This document shows positions 45,738 through 55,017 of a DNA stretch of 64,000 nucleotides, one piece after another. Under the pieces are notes generated by a model, which did no database searches, was not told the DNA's origin, and saw only the letters and a list, made by a program, of their open reading frames with translations. Position 1 is the stretch's first letter, and each line of letters begins with the position of its first letter. This stretch comes from an uncultured Clostridia bacterium (GTDB lineage Bacteria > Bacillota > Clostridia > TANB77 > CAG-508): assembly GCA_947628395.1 (NCBI GenBank), contig CANQZP010000001.1, positions 1 through 64,000 on the forward strand. Reading direction: 5' to 3'. The translations under genes and the position numbers were made by a program.

Positions 45738-46904
45738 TTAACTTTTTCTAATTACTCTTACAAATCTATTTTTACCAAACTGAATAACTTTTTCTTCATC
45801 AAGATTAATAATATCGTTTATATCCTCTTCTACTACAGAGTTAATTTTTACTCCTTTTCCTGTAATCATTCTTTTTGCCTCACCTTTTGAATTAGCGAAA
45901 CCAACACGTAATAATAACTCACAAATATTAATTTCTTTTTCTGATACTTCAACTTCAGGAATATCTTGTGGAATTCCACCTTTTGCGATTTTCAAATATC
46001 TATTTTTTATCTCTTCAAATTCATTTACGTCATCATACATCTTTAATAATTCTTTAGCAAATTCCATGTGAGCTTCTCTAATATCACCACTCATAATCTT
46101 ATCAATTTCTTCCATTGGTAGGTCTGTTGCTAATTCAAAATACTGTCTTAATACATCATCTGGTATTTTCATACTTTTCTCAAACTTATCAAATGGTGCA
46201 TCAGAAATTCCAATATAATTATCTAAAGATTTACTCATTTTTTCTTTTCCATCTAACCCAACTAGTAATGGGAAAGTCATAACAACTTGGCTTTCTTGTC
46301 CATAATCCTTCTGTAATTCCCTACCTACTAAAAGATTGAAAGTTTGATCTGTTCCGCCAATCTCTATATCTGCATTTAATGCAACAGAATCATATCCTTG
46401 CATTAGTGGATATAACAATTCGTGCATAGAAAGAGGTAAATTATTTTCAAATCTATTTTTAAAATCATCTCTCTCCATAATCCTTGCAACTGTATACTTA
46501 CTTGTAAGTTTTATTACATCTTCAAAACTCATCTTTGATAACCAATCTGAATTGAAAACTATTCTTGTTTTATCTTTATCTAATATTTTTGTTGCTTGCT
46601 CTAAATAAGTTTCTGCTGATTTTCTAGTCTGCTCAAAAGTTAAAGCTGGACGAGTTTTACTCTTTCCTGATGGATCACCTATCATTCCAGTAAAATCACC
46701 AACTACAAAAACAACTTCATGTCCCATATCTTGAAATTGTTTAAGCACTCTTAAAACTACACTATGACCAATATGTAAATCTGGTCTAGATGGATCAGCT
46801 CCAAGTTTTATTGTTAATTTTTTTCCACTATTAATTTTTTTATCAAAATCTTCTTCTGAAAAAATTTGTACTGCTTTTCTTTTTATTATTTCTATATTAT
46901 TCAT
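45738..46904 (-). CDS. tyrS: Tyrosyl-tRNA synthetase
   Basis: This class I enzyme charges tRNA-Tyr. I take the ATG at 46904 (MNNIEIIKRK), one base after the prfA stop, giving 388 residues; the longer reading frame would start within prfA at GTG. The HIGH motif is HIGH at residues about 44-47, and KMSKS is at about 225-229. The C-terminal S4 RNA-binding domain is visible (LLLRVGFANSKGEAKRMITGKGVKIN). The length and architecture fit the TyrRS-Z or long bacterial form. Translation is coupled to prfA. No T-box is seen directly upstream. Confidence 0.95.
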   Translation of the reverse strand: MNNIEIIKRKAVQIFSEEDFDKKINSGKKLTIKLGADPSRPDLHIGHSVVLRVLKQFQDMGHEVVFVVGDFTGMIGDPSGKSKTRPALTFEQTRKSAETYLEQATKILDKDKTRIVFNSDWLSKMSFEDVIKLTSKYTVARIMERDDFKNRFENNLPLSMHELLYPLMQGYDSVALNADIEIGGTDQTFNLLVGRELQKDYGQESQVVMTFPLLVGLDGKEKMSKSLDNYIGISDAPFDKFEKSMKIPDDVLRQYFELATDLPMEEIDKIMSGDIREAHMEFAKELLKMYDDVNEFEEIKNRYLKIAKGGIPQDIPEVEVSEKEINICELLLRVGFANSKGEAKRMITGKGVKINSVVEEDINDIINLDEEKVIQFGKNRFVRVIRKS

Positions 46905-46905
46905 A

Positions 46906-47967
46906 TTATTCTTCCCCACCTTTAAGTTTTTCAGCCCTATCAGCAGCTGTTAAACTATCTATCATTTCATCTAAATTTCCATTTAAAAAATCTTCCATTT
47001 GATAAATACTAAGACCTATTCTATGGTCAGTTATACGTCCTTGAGGATAATTATACGTACGAATCTTCTCACTCCTGTCACCGCTTCCAACTTGAGATTT
47101 TCTCTCATTTGCAAGCTCTGCATCTTGTTTTTCTTTCTCCATTTCATATAATCTCGATCTAAGTAATCTCATAGCATACTCTCTATTTTGAACTTGTGAA
47201 CGTTCAGTCTGACACTCTGCAACAATCCCAGTTGGCTCATGAATAAGTCTTACAGCAGAAGAAGTTTTATTAACATGTTGACCACCAGCACCAGAAGCCC
47301 TATAAACTTCCATTCTGATATCTGCAGGATTAATATCTATTTCAACATCTTCAACAACTGGTAAAACAGCAACAGTAGCAGTAGATGTATGAATTCTTCC
47401 ACTACTTTCAGTATCTGGAACTCTTTGAACTCTATGAACACCACTCTCAAACTTAAGTCTACTATATACTCCTTTTCCAGTTATCATAAATGAAATTTCT
47501 TTATACCCACCAAGTCCAGTCTCATTTTCATTTAAAATATCAAGCTTCCAATGTTTTCTTTCAGCATACATAGAATACATTCTAAATAAAGTACCTGCAA
47601 ATAAAGCTGCTTCTTCACCACCAGCTCCGCCTCTTATTTCGCAAATAATATTCTTATCATCATCTTTATCCTTAGGAATTAAAAGTAATTTTAATTCTTC
47701 TTCTATCTTAGGAAGCTTTTCTTTACATTCCTCAATCTGCATTTCAGCAAGCTCTTTTAAATCTCTATCACTAAGCATCTCTTTTGCTTCATCTAATGCT
47801 TCTTTTACTTTTTTATACTCTCTATATTTCTCAACTACATCAACAATCTCACTATGTTCCTTCATATATTTTTGCCATTCAGATTGTTTAGCAATTACTT
47901 CAGGATCGCTAATCAATTTATTTAATTCCTCATATCTCTTTTCAACAGCCTCTAACTTTTGAAACAT
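46906..47967 (-). CDS. prfA: Peptide chain release factor 1
   Basis: RF1 recognises UAA and UAG and triggers peptide release. The ATG at 47967 ([10 protein letters not shown]) gives 353 residues, the usual length. The catalytic GGQ ([10 protein letters not shown]) and the anticodon-like region with the PxT-type recognition segment are present, and [21 protein letters not shown] is well conserved. The ribosome site GGAAAGGA lies about a dozen bases before this ATG. It is the first gene of the prfA-tyrS pair. The frame is intact. Confidence 0.95.
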   Translation of the reverse strand: MFQKLEAVEKRYEELNKLISDPEVIAKQSEWQKYMKEHSEIVDVVEKYREYKKVKEALDEAKEMLSDRDLKELAEMQIEECKEKLPKIEEELKLLLIPKDKDDDKNIICEIRGGAGGEEAALFAGTLFRMYSMYAERKHWKLDILNENETGLGGYKEISFMITGKGVYSRLKFESGVHRVQRVPDTESSGRIHTSTATVAVLPVVEDVEIDINPADIRMEVYRASGAGGQHVNKTSSAVRLIHEPTGIVAECQTERSQVQNREYAMRLLRSRLYEMEKEKQDAELANERKSQVGSGDRSEKIRTYNYPQGRITDHRIGLSIYQMEDFLNGNLDEMIDSLTAADRAEKLKGGEE

Positions 47968-48115
47968 AAAAATTATCATCCTTTCCAGTAGAGCATAATC
48001 TCTACTACTTAAATAAACTCATGATATTATACTACACTTCTTCTCACTTTTCAAGAGTTAAACCATCTTAACTTTAAATCATAAATAATTTATAGAATAG
48101 AGGAAAAAAGATATA

Positions 48116-48155
48116 AGGGCAGACGCAAGGCCTGCCCCTACTTTCGTCCGCCCAT
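48116..48155. repeat. Family A palindrome
   Basis: AGGGCAGACGCAAGGCCTGC and CCCTAC, followed by a CGTCCGCCC tail, lie between prfA and tatD. It is a variant of the GGGCAGAC...CTGCCC subtype. Confidence 0.8.
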
Positions 48156-48172
48156 CTTCATAGAACCAGCTT

Positions 48173-48937
48173 TTATTTTATTTCAAAAATTCTTTTAGCA
48201 TTCTCATTAGTTATTTTCGCAACCTCAGATAAACTTAACTCTTTTACCTCTGCTATCTTTTTAGCCACCAACTTCACATTTAAAGACGTATTTGTCTTCC
48301 CCCTAAAAGGCTCTGGAGACAAATAAGGACTATCAGTCTCTATAAGCAACCTATCCAGTGGAACTAATTTAATACAGTCCTCAGACTTAGCATTCTTAAA
48401 AGTAATATTACCACTAAAAGAAATATAAAAACCTAACTTAAGTCCCTCTTTTATTAATTCCTGATTCAAAGGACAACAATGAAAAACCCCTCTTTTAACA
48501 GGTAAATTTTCCTTTAAAATCTCTATAGTATCCACAGTTGCCTCCCTTGTGTGGATAACAATTGGAAGATTAAGTTTATTTGCAATATCAATCTGAGCTA
48601 TAAAAACCTCCCTCTGCTTCTCCTTATTATCCTTATTCCAGTAATAATCTAAACCAATTTCACCAATAGCAACAACCTTATCCTCCTTAGCAAGCAACTC
48701 TATTTTTTCTACATCTTTATCCACATCCTGTGTAATATCATTTGGTGAAATTCCACAAGTTGCTAAAATATGTGGAAAACTTTTTGATAAATTTATTGCA
48801 TCTGTGGAAGAATCCAAATTATATCCACTACAAACAATATTAGTAATTTCATTTTCATACATCTCTTTTATTAAATTATCTCTATTTTCCAAAAACCTTT
48901 CATCATTATAATGAGCATGAGAATCAAAAAAATCCAT
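48173..48937 (-). CDS. tatD: TatD family metal-dependent DNase
   Basis: The 254-residue TIM-barrel hydrolase has the family pattern: FFDSHAHYND (metal His pair) at the start, IGEIGLDYYW with Glu, IVIHTREA, FHC, and IETDSPYLSPEPFRGKTN near the C-terminus. TatD enzymes degrade 3' ends or oxidatively damaged DNA. The ATG follows AAAGGA. It lies downstream of smc, separated by a family B palindrome and a 97-bp inverted-repeat element, so cotranscription is uncertain. Confidence 0.93.
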   Translation of the reverse strand: MDFFDSHAHYNDERFLENRDNLIKEMYENEITNIVCSGYNLDSSTDAINLSKSFPHILATCGISPNDITQDVDKDVEKIELLAKEDKVVAIGEIGLDYYWNKDNKEKQREVFIAQIDIANKLNLPIVIHTREATVDTIEILKENLPVKRGVFHCCPLNQELIKEGLKLGFYISFSGNITFKNAKSEDCIKLVPLDRLLIETDSPYLSPEPFRGKTNTSLNVKLVAKKIAEVKELSLSEVAKITNENAKRIFEIK

Positions 48938-48961
48938 TTTAAAAAATCCTTTCTCTTGTAA

Positions 48962-49040
48962 TTTTCAGACATGGGGACGGAGTTTTTGTCTAAGAAATGA
49001 AAATTCTTAGACAAATAACTCCGTCCCCTCTGTCTGAAAA
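48962..49040. repeat. Family B palindrome, one arm shortened
   Basis: The arms are TTTTCAGACATGGGGACGGA and complement. The left arm reads GAGTTTTTGTCTAAG where the right arm has the complement of GTTATTTGTCTAAG, so a few bases were lost on one side. It lies upstream of tatD. Confidence 0.88.
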
Positions 49041-49059
49041 ATTCAATTTGCAAACATAG

Positions 49060-49156
49060 TATTAACCTAATATTTTGACGTGACGCGCAGTTTGGGAGTC
49101 CTTCTCCTTTGAAGATAGCCACCGACCAGCAAGGAACAAAAAATATTAGGTTAATA
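49060..49156. other. 97-bp element with 17-bp perfect terminal inverted repeats
   Basis: TATTAACCTAATATTTT at 49060-49076 is perfectly complementary to 49140-49156. The 63-base interior is GC-richer than its surroundings (contains GACGTGACGCGCAGTTTGGG and ACCGACCAGCAAGGAAC) and has no long frame. It could be a structured RNA or a miniature inverted-repeat element; I do not recognise it as a known riboswitch. Confidence 0.6.
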
Positions 49157-49172
49157 CAATCCGCAAAATTAA

Positions 49173-52100
49173 TTATTTCAGCTTAAGAGACAACAACTTA
49201 GAAATTCCATTCTCCTCCATAGTCACACCATAAACAGTATTCGCAGCCTCCATAGTACCCTTCCTATGAGTAATAACCAAAAACTGAGTATTATCAGTAT
49301 ACTTCTTCAAATAATCAGCAAACCTATAAACATTTACATCATCCAAAGCAGCCTCAATCTCATCCAAAACACAGAAAGGAGCAGGATTAATCTTAAGAAT
49401 CGCAAACAACAAAGCAATTGCAGTAAAAGCCTTCTCACCACCAGATAATAACATCATATTTTGAAGTTTCTTTCCAGGCGGTTGAACCTCAATTTCAATT
49501 CCACTTTCCAAAATATTATCTTCATCAGTAAGTTTAAGTTCAGCCTTTCCTCCACCAAATAATTGAACAAAAACCTCACCAAAATTTTTATTAATAATTT
49601 TAAAGTTTTTGTCAAATTGTTTTTTCATTATGTCTACCATATCAGTAATTACTTTCTTCAATTTAGCAACAGTATTTTCTAAATCAAGCCTCTGTTCAGA
49701 CATAAAATCATATCTTTCTTTTACCTGTTTGTATTCCTCAATAGAATCAACATTAATACTACCTAAATCCTTAATATCTGCCCTAATTTCAGCAACCTTC
49801 TTCTCCACAGACTTAACATTATCAGGCTTCTTATATTCTCCAGGGTCTCCAGGAGTAATCTCATATTCCTCCCACATCTTAGAAATTACCTGCTCAAGCT
49901 CATATTCATTCTTAGACTTACGAACTTCACATTTAGCAAGCTGATTTTTAATGTCTTCAATTTTCTTCAATTGGTCACCAATTTCTTCTTCTGTCTCTTC
50001 TAACTTTTTATTTTTATTTACTCTTTCCTCTTTTAAATCAGTAACCTTCGTATTTCCATTTTCAACTTCATTTTTCAAATTTTCAATCTCTAGTTTTAAC
50101 TCCTCAATTCTATTTTCTAATTCCTTATTATCCTCTAAAATCTTCTCTCTTTGATTCTTTTTATTTTCTATTACCTGATTTGTCTTATCAATATCTAAAT
50201 CAATTCTTTCTATCATTTCCTTAATAGAAACTTCACTTTCATCAAAAGAAGAAACAGAAATTTTTAAATTAGTAATATCAAAATTCAAATCATCAATATC
50301 CTTTTGTTTGTCTTTGTTCTTTAAAGAAAATTCAGCAATTTCCCCATTTAAAGCCTCATTTTCTTCCTCTAAATTTTTAATTTTAGAATTTAATTCCTCT
50401 TGAGATTTTATATCTTCATCTTTTTGTTTAGACACTTCTTCTTTTTCTTGTCTTAATTTTTGCAATCTCTCTTCAATTTTTTGAATCTCACTTTCAACAC
50501 TTACAACCTTCTGTTTCTCAGTTGCATAAACAATTTCACTATCCTGCATTTCCTTTTCTAAGCTACTTACCATCTCCAAAGTATCTTCTATTTCTTCTTC
50601 ATACTCTGATTTTTCTTTATTTATTTTTTCTAATTTCTTTTTCAAATTATTAATTTCTTTTTTCAAATCCTCAATTTCTCTAGAACGTCCCAAAATATTA
50701 ACAGTCTTTTGAGCAACACTACCACCAGAAATCATTCCAGAAGGATTTATAACATCACCTTCTAAAGTAACAATTTTGAAACTATGCTTATTTTTATTCG
50801 CAAGTAAAATAGCATTATCCATATTATCGACAATAACTGTTCTACCAAGTAAATTATCTATAATTCCAGAATATTTTTTATCAAACTTTATAAGTTCTGA
50901 TGCAATTCCTATTACTCCTTCAGTTTTATTGATTTTATCTAATTTCTTACCATTAACAGAAGAAATAGGCAAGAAAGAAGCTCTTCCTAGCTTAAATTTT
51001 CTAAGATGCTCAACTAATCTTTTAGCATCTTGATCAGTATCTGTGACAATATTTTGCATTGATTGCCCTAAAGTCATCTCAATAGCAACTTCATATTCTT
51101 TTGGTACTGAAATTAAATTAGCCAAAACTCCATGAACACCTTTATTTAAAGCCCTATCTTTTTCGCAATCCAATAAAATAGACTTTACACTTCTTATATA
51201 TCCTTCTTTTTCTTTTTCAGTTTCCTCCAAAAATTTTAATCTAGAATCTTTCATCCTAATTTGAGTTTCAATTTGGTTTATATTTTCAGTAAATCCCTTT
51301 AACTTAGCTTCAGCCGTCTTTCTTTTTTCATCTATCTCTGCTAAACTACTTTGTATTTCATTTCTCTTTGCTTCGATTTCATAAAAGTTTTTTCCCATTT
51401 CATCTTTTTTTATTCTAGAAGCATCTAATTCAGATACTTGACTTGAAATCTCATTATTAAGAACTGAGATTCTTTTATTAGCATTTTCAACATTAGCGCT
51501 CAATGTACTTATATTATTAGTCATCTCATATTTTTCATCTATATTTTTATCTACAATTTGTTTTTTCTTCTCAATTTCTAATTCTTCACTAGATAACTTT
51601 TCTGTTATTTCCTTTAATTTTGCTTCTTTTTCTTCTAGCTCTAAATCAAATTTCTTCTTATTTTCTAGCAAATTAGATTTTTTACTTTCTTTTTGGTTCT
51701 TTTCTTCTTCCAAATCTGAAATAAGTTTCTTAGAATCTTCAATCTCTACTTCAAATCTATCATAATTTTCTTTATTATTAACAATTCTTTCTTGATTAAT
51801 TTGAATTTCTGAAGTAATTTGTTCCTTCTTTTTCTCACTTTCAAAACTTAAATGTTGCATTTCTTCAATCTTAGCAGTAATCTCATCAAGCGCTTTTTTT
51901 AAAGCTTCTTTTTGTTCTTGAATATTAGATAGTCTCTCTTCTTCTCTAACAGCCTGAGTAGAAAAGATGTCCTCTTCTTTTAAAACCTCTTCTATTTTTC
52001 TTTTATATTCATCTATATTATGAATAAACAAACCTATCTCAATACTTTTAAGTTCGTCTCTTAAGTCAAGATATTTTTTTGCTTTATCTGACTGAGCCTT

Positions 52101-52715
52101 AAGAGGTTCAATATTCCCTTCAATTTCAGATAAAATATCATTTATTCTTAATAGATTTACTTTTGTTTGTTCTAATTTCTTTTCAGACTCTACTTTTCTT
52201 GTTCTATATTTTACAATTCCAGCAGCTTCTTCAAAAATATGTCTTCTCTCCTCAGATTTATTGCTCAAAATTTCATCTATTTTTCCCTGACCTATAATAG
52301 AATAGCCATCTTTACCAATTCCTGTATCCATAAACAATTCTAATATTTCTTTTAATCTACAAGGAGTTTTATTTATAAAATATCCAGACTCACCGCTTCT
52401 ATACAATCTTCTAGTAACAGTAACCTCTCCAAATTCAATTGGAAGCTTTCCATCTTGATTATCAATTATAATAGAAACTTCAGCAAATCCTAAAGACTTT
52501 CTATTTTGAGTACCTGCAAAAATAACATCTTCTGTTTTAGAACCTCTAAGTGATTTCATACTTTGCTCACCTAAAACCCATCTAATAGCATCTGAAATAT
52601 TACTTTTTCCTGAACCGTTAGGTCCTATAACAGTAGTAATTCCTGGCAAAAAATCAAAAACTGTCTTATCTGCAAATGATTTAAATCCTTGTAATTCTAA
52701 TCTTTTTAAATACAT
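49173..52715 (-). CDS. smc: Chromosome segregation/condensation protein SMC
   Basis: This is the ATPase core of the bacterial condensin that compacts and aligns the chromosome arms, working with ScpA and ScpB. The ATG at 52715 (MYLKRLELQGFKSF) follows AAAAGGAC and gives 1180 residues. The Walker A GPNGSGKSN lies near residue 33, the C-terminal ABC signature is LLSGGEKAFTAIALLF, the Walker B is FCVLDEIEAALDD, and the hinge region includes VHGVLANLISVP. Long coiled coils (about 170-500 and 680-1020) have heptad-like Glu/Lys/Leu composition. The gene stands divergent from the HD-GYP gene; rnc and ftsY, often neighbours, are not in the window. Confidence 0.96.
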   Translation of the reverse strand: MYLKRLELQGFKSFADKTVFDFLPGITTVIGPNGSGKSNISDAIRWVLGEQSMKSLRGSKTEDVIFAGTQNRKSLGFAEVSIIIDNQDGKLPIEFGEVTVTRRLYRSGESGYFINKTPCRLKEILELFMDTGIGKDGYSIIGQGKIDEILSNKSEERRHIFEEAAGIVKYRTRKVESEKKLEQTKVNLLRINDILSEIEGNIEPLKAQSDKAKKYLDLRDELKSIEIGLFIHNIDEYKRKIEEVLKEEDIFSTQAVREEERLSNIQEQKEALKKALDEITAKIEEMQHLSFESEKKKEQITSEIQINQERIVNNKENYDRFEVEIEDSKKLISDLEEEKNQKESKKSNLLENKKKFDLELEEKEAKLKEITEKLSSEELEIEKKKQIVDKNIDEKYEMTNNISTLSANVENANKRISVLNNEISSQVSELDASRIKKDEMGKNFYEIEAKRNEIQSSLAEIDEKRKTAEAKLKGFTENINQIETQIRMKDSRLKFLEETEKEKEGYIRSVKSILLDCEKDRALNKGVHGVLANLISVPKEYEVAIEMTLGQSMQNIVTDTDQDAKRLVEHLRKFKLGRASFLPISSVNGKKLDKINKTEGVIGIASELIKFDKKYSGIIDNLLGRTVIVDNMDNAILLANKNKHSFKIVTLEGDVINPSGMISGGSVAQKTVNILGRSREIEDLKKEINNLKKKLEKINKEKSEYEEEIEDTLEMVSSLEKEMQDSEIVYATEKQKVVSVESEIQKIEERLQKLRQEKEEVSKQKDEDIKSQEELNSKIKNLEEENEALNGEIAEFSLKNKDKQKDIDDLNFDITNLKISVSSFDESEVSIKEMIERIDLDIDKTNQVIENKKNQREKILEDNKELENRIEELKLEIENLKNEVENGNTKVTDLKEERVNKNKKLEETEEEIGDQLKKIEDIKNQLAKCEVRKSKNEYELEQVISKMWEEYEITPGDPGEYKKPDNVKSVEKKVAEIRADIKDLGSINVDSIEEYKQVKERYDFMSEQRLDLENTVAKLKKVITDMVDIMKKQFDKNFKIINKNFGEVFVQLFGGGKAELKLTDEDNILESGIEIEVQPPGKKLQNMMLLSGGEKAFTAIALLFAILKINPAPFCVLDEIEAALDDVNVYRFADYLKKYTDNTQFLVITHRKGTMEAANTVYGVTMEENGISKLLSLKLK

Positions 52716-52859
52716 ATCTAAAGTCCTTTTCTTTCTACAATTTAAATTAATACACAATTATGATATATTAAATTAAAACATTTATCAAGCAATTTTTATT
52801 TAAAAGTTATCCATTTTTTCGCACCTTTTTCTATCTCATAAAACTTCTAATATTTACCC

Positions 52860-52888
52860 TTGACCATTTTATTTTTTTTATATACAAT
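52860..52888 (+). promoter_or_regulatory. Promoter of the HD-GYP gene
   Basis: TTGACC (52860-52865), 17-base spacer, TACAAT (52883-52888). The predicted start is close to 52895, leaving a short leader. Confidence 0.7.
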
Positions 52889-52912
52889 AAAATTGTATAT
52901 ATTTAAAAGAAT

Positions 52913-53861
52913 GTGAGAAAAAATATGAAAGAAGAATTTGATTTTTATAGTAGAACCGCTTTAAAATCTTATAATCTAGAACAAACAAAAAGATATCAAT
53001 TAGCTATGTTAGACAGCCTAGATGTTTACACTCGTAAACATTGTGAAAATGTTGCAAATATAAGTTGCAGACTTTGCCAATATCTAAATATGGACGAAGG
53101 ATTTACTATCTATACAACAATATGTGCATATCTTCACGATTTAGGGAAAATGTTTATACCACCAAGTATATTACAAAAGACATCTAAATTAACAGACGAA
53201 GAATATGAAATAATGAAAACACATACTACAATTGGATACAATATGTGTATGAAAGATTTGAAACTAAGACCTTATGCAGCAGGAGCTCTATATCATCACG
53301 AAGGATTAAACGGAAGTGGATACCCTAATCGGACTTACTAAAAAAGATATACCTTATGAAGCACAAATTATTCGTGTTGCTGATGAGTTTGAAGCAATAA
53401 GTGCTAAAAGACAATATAAAACACATATTGGAATTATAGAAACTTTAAACATATTAATTGAAAATTCAGAACCAGTAAAACCTCAAGAAGGTTTAAAAAT
53501 GATTATAAAAGATGCTACTGTAGGAAAAATAGACAAAAAAATCGTAAAAGCTTTATTTAAAGTAATTGCAGATGATACAGAAAATGAAATTGTAGTTAGA
53601 AGTGACTACTTAAAGTATGTAAAAGACGAAATTAAAAGATTAGAAAATGCACGAAATTATTTTGAAAAATACAACAAAGCAAAAAGAGAAAAAGATAAAG
53701 AATATTATAAACAAGGAATTCAAATGTTTTTAAAACCAAATGAAACAATAGAAAACTTTCAAACAGTTATCCAAGAATATAAAGATTCTTATGTAGATAG
53801 ACAAAATACAATAAAAAGACTAGAAGGAGAATTAAAACAAATTAAAAAATTGAAAGTATAA
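52913..53861 (+). CDS. HD-GYP domain phosphohydrolase, one +1 frame change
   Basis: This is a probable cyclic-dinucleotide phosphodiesterase or related HD hydrolase. Frame one runs 52913-53329, frame two 53331-53861; skipping the C at 53330 gives 315 residues. The HD pair is HDLGK near residue 80, and HHEGLNGSGYPNGLTKKDIP spans the junction: it is the GYP motif itself, and the restored residue is the glycine after GYPN. IIRVADEFEAI follows, as in the family, then a charged helical tail (about 80 residues). The start may be GTG 52913 or ATG 52925; neither has a strong ribosome site. This is the only frame-change gene on the plus strand, and the CGG is again on the coding strand. Confidence 0.85.
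53330..53332 (+). other. CGG frame-change site of the HD-GYP gene
   Basis: Coding strand reads GGA TAC CCT AAT CGG ACT TAC TAA. Skipping the C at 53330 gives AAT GGA CTT ACT AAA AAA, restoring GYPNGLTKKDIP, the expected continuation of the HD-GYP motif. Confidence 0.9.
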
Positions 53862-53868
53862 CATAATT

Positions 53869-53885
53869 GGTGATTATCAATCACC
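53869..53885. repeat. Degenerate family A palindrome
   Basis: GGTGATTATCAATCACC is an AT-shifted version of the family A core in which matching changes in both arms keep the palindrome. It lies between the HD-GYP gene and the toxin remnant. Confidence 0.6.
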
Positions 53886-53922
53886 TAATTTTTTTGACAT
53901 TTGAGATTTAAAAGATATTGAC

Positions 53923-53973
53923 TTAAAATTCTTTTAAATCATTAATGGCAAGATTAGTCCATTTTATTTCCAT
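53923..53973 (-). pseudogene. Remnant of a RelE/ParE-type toxin gene
   Basis: The frame starts at ATG 53973, overlapping the end of the antitoxin gene, and reads MEIKWTNLAINDLKEF, the usual N-terminal strand and helix of ParE/RelE toxins, then hits TAA. One base off, the sequence continues as FKSISFKSQMSKKL, so a single-base change plus a 3' truncation near the palindrome ended the gene. This break has no CGG and looks like ordinary decay. Confidence 0.55.
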
Positions 53974-54137
53974 TTTTCAATTTCCTCCAACAATTCATCT
54001 GTTGTTAATCCTTTATTTATTTGTGAATCTTTAATTCCTTCTTCAATTTTTAATCTTATATATATAGCTTCAATAATATCATCAAAAGTAGCTGTATCTG
54101 GAAGAGAATTGGTAACTTCCATAACTAATTCTTTCAT
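53964..54137 (-). CDS. Small antitoxin-like protein (57 aa)
   Basis: The ATG at 54137 follows AAGGAGGAGG. The protein (MKELVMEVTNSLPDTATFDD...) is acidic and helical, with a C-terminal LTTDELLEEIEKWK, the common pattern of type II antitoxins partnered with ParE/RelE toxins. The toxin start codon overlaps its end. With the toxin decayed, it may be an orphan antitoxin or a fading relic. There is no DNA-binding domain that I can name. Confidence 0.65.
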   Translation of the reverse strand: MKELVMEVTNSLPDTATFDDIIEAIYIRLKIEEGIKDSQINKGLTTDELLEEIEKWK

Positions 54138-54205
54138 ACTATCAACCTCCTCCTTATATTATAATATTTTTTATATGTTTTATCAATATTTTTCTCTATA
54201 TTCAT

Positions 54206-54919
54206 CTATTTCGCATTAAAATAATTTTGAATTCCAATATAAATTCCCCAAGCAATCTTATCTTGATATTCATCTGTTTGTAATAATTTCTCCTCCTCAG
54301 GATTTGATAAAAATCCACATTCAACTATTGACATAGGTATCTCAACATGATCTACCAAATACTTTCCAGAAATACTTAAAGCAGTTCTTTTATTTTCTTT
54401 TTCAATACTTTCATTAAGTCCAACCTGTAAATTCTCAGCTAACTTTTTAGAATCTTCTGATTTTTTACTATAAAACGTCTGCCACCCAGAATATTGACTT
54501 TGAGGAATTTTATTTAAATGAACAGAAACTAAAATATCTCCACTACTTTCATTTCCTATCTTAACTCTATTTTTTATATCTGAAACTTTTTTCTCTCTCA
54601 AAGTATTTTTATCTAAATCATAAATTGCATTTTCATCAGATCTAGTTAAAATAACAGTACTACCACTAGATTCCAATAACTTTTGCACTTTTAAAACAAT
54701 CTTTAAATTTATTTCATTTTCAGTAGTCCCATTCGAACTTTCTGCTCCCTCATCAGGACTTCCATGCCCAGCATCTAATATAATAACTTTATTACTAACA
54801 GGTGAGGCAACAGTCATTACTGTCTCTTTTAATTCACCCATACCTATAGCCACAAAAAAAACAGAAAGAACAATACTAGATAAAATCATCATAATTCTTT
54901 TTTTCTCTATAATAAACAA
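54206..54919 (-). CDS. cwlD: N-acetylmuramoyl-L-alanine amidase, CwlD-like
   Basis: CwlD is needed for the muramic-delta-lactam of the spore cortex. The TTG start at 54919 follows GAGGTGA. Residues about 8-28 form a signal anchor (IMMILSSIVLSVFFVAIGMG). The Amidase_3 domain has ILDAGHGSPDEGA (zinc His), ENEINL (zinc Glu), SVHLNK (zinc His) and VECGFLSNPEEEKLL (catalytic Glu). The 237-residue length fits CwlD. It lies alone between the antitoxin gene and a family B palindrome. With spoIIE and the CotF pair, it supports an endospore former. Confidence 0.9.
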   Translation of the reverse strand: MFIIEKKRIMMILSSIVLSVFFVAIGMGELKETVMTVASPVSNKVIILDAGHGSPDEGAESSNGTTENEINLKIVLKVQKLLESSGSTVILTRSDENAIYDLDKNTLREKKVSDIKNRVKIGNESSGDILVSVHLNKIPQSQYSGWQTFYSKKSEDSKKLAENLQVGLNESIEKENKRTALSISGKYLVDHVEIPMSIVECGFLSNPEEEKLLQTDEYQDKIAWGIYIGIQNYFNAK

Positions 54920-55017
54920 AAAAATTCACCTCACCATACTTTTTATAAATTATATGATAAGATGAAGAATTTATGCCTAAAAAGGCTTTCACACGGAGAG
55001 GCAGAGAAAAATCAAAG

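Noticed and set aside
48871..49122. 83-aa minus-strand frame across the tatD start
   Set aside because: It runs through the family B palindrome and the 97-bp element and overlaps the start of tatD; no ribosome site and no protein-like composition.
30299..53332. Random sequencing indels as the cause of the six frame breaks
   Set aside because: Random errors would fall in homopolymers, on either strand and at any codon. These six are all an extra C before GGA or GGT on the coding strand. A systematic, motif-specific artefact cannot be excluded from the sequence alone and is left open.
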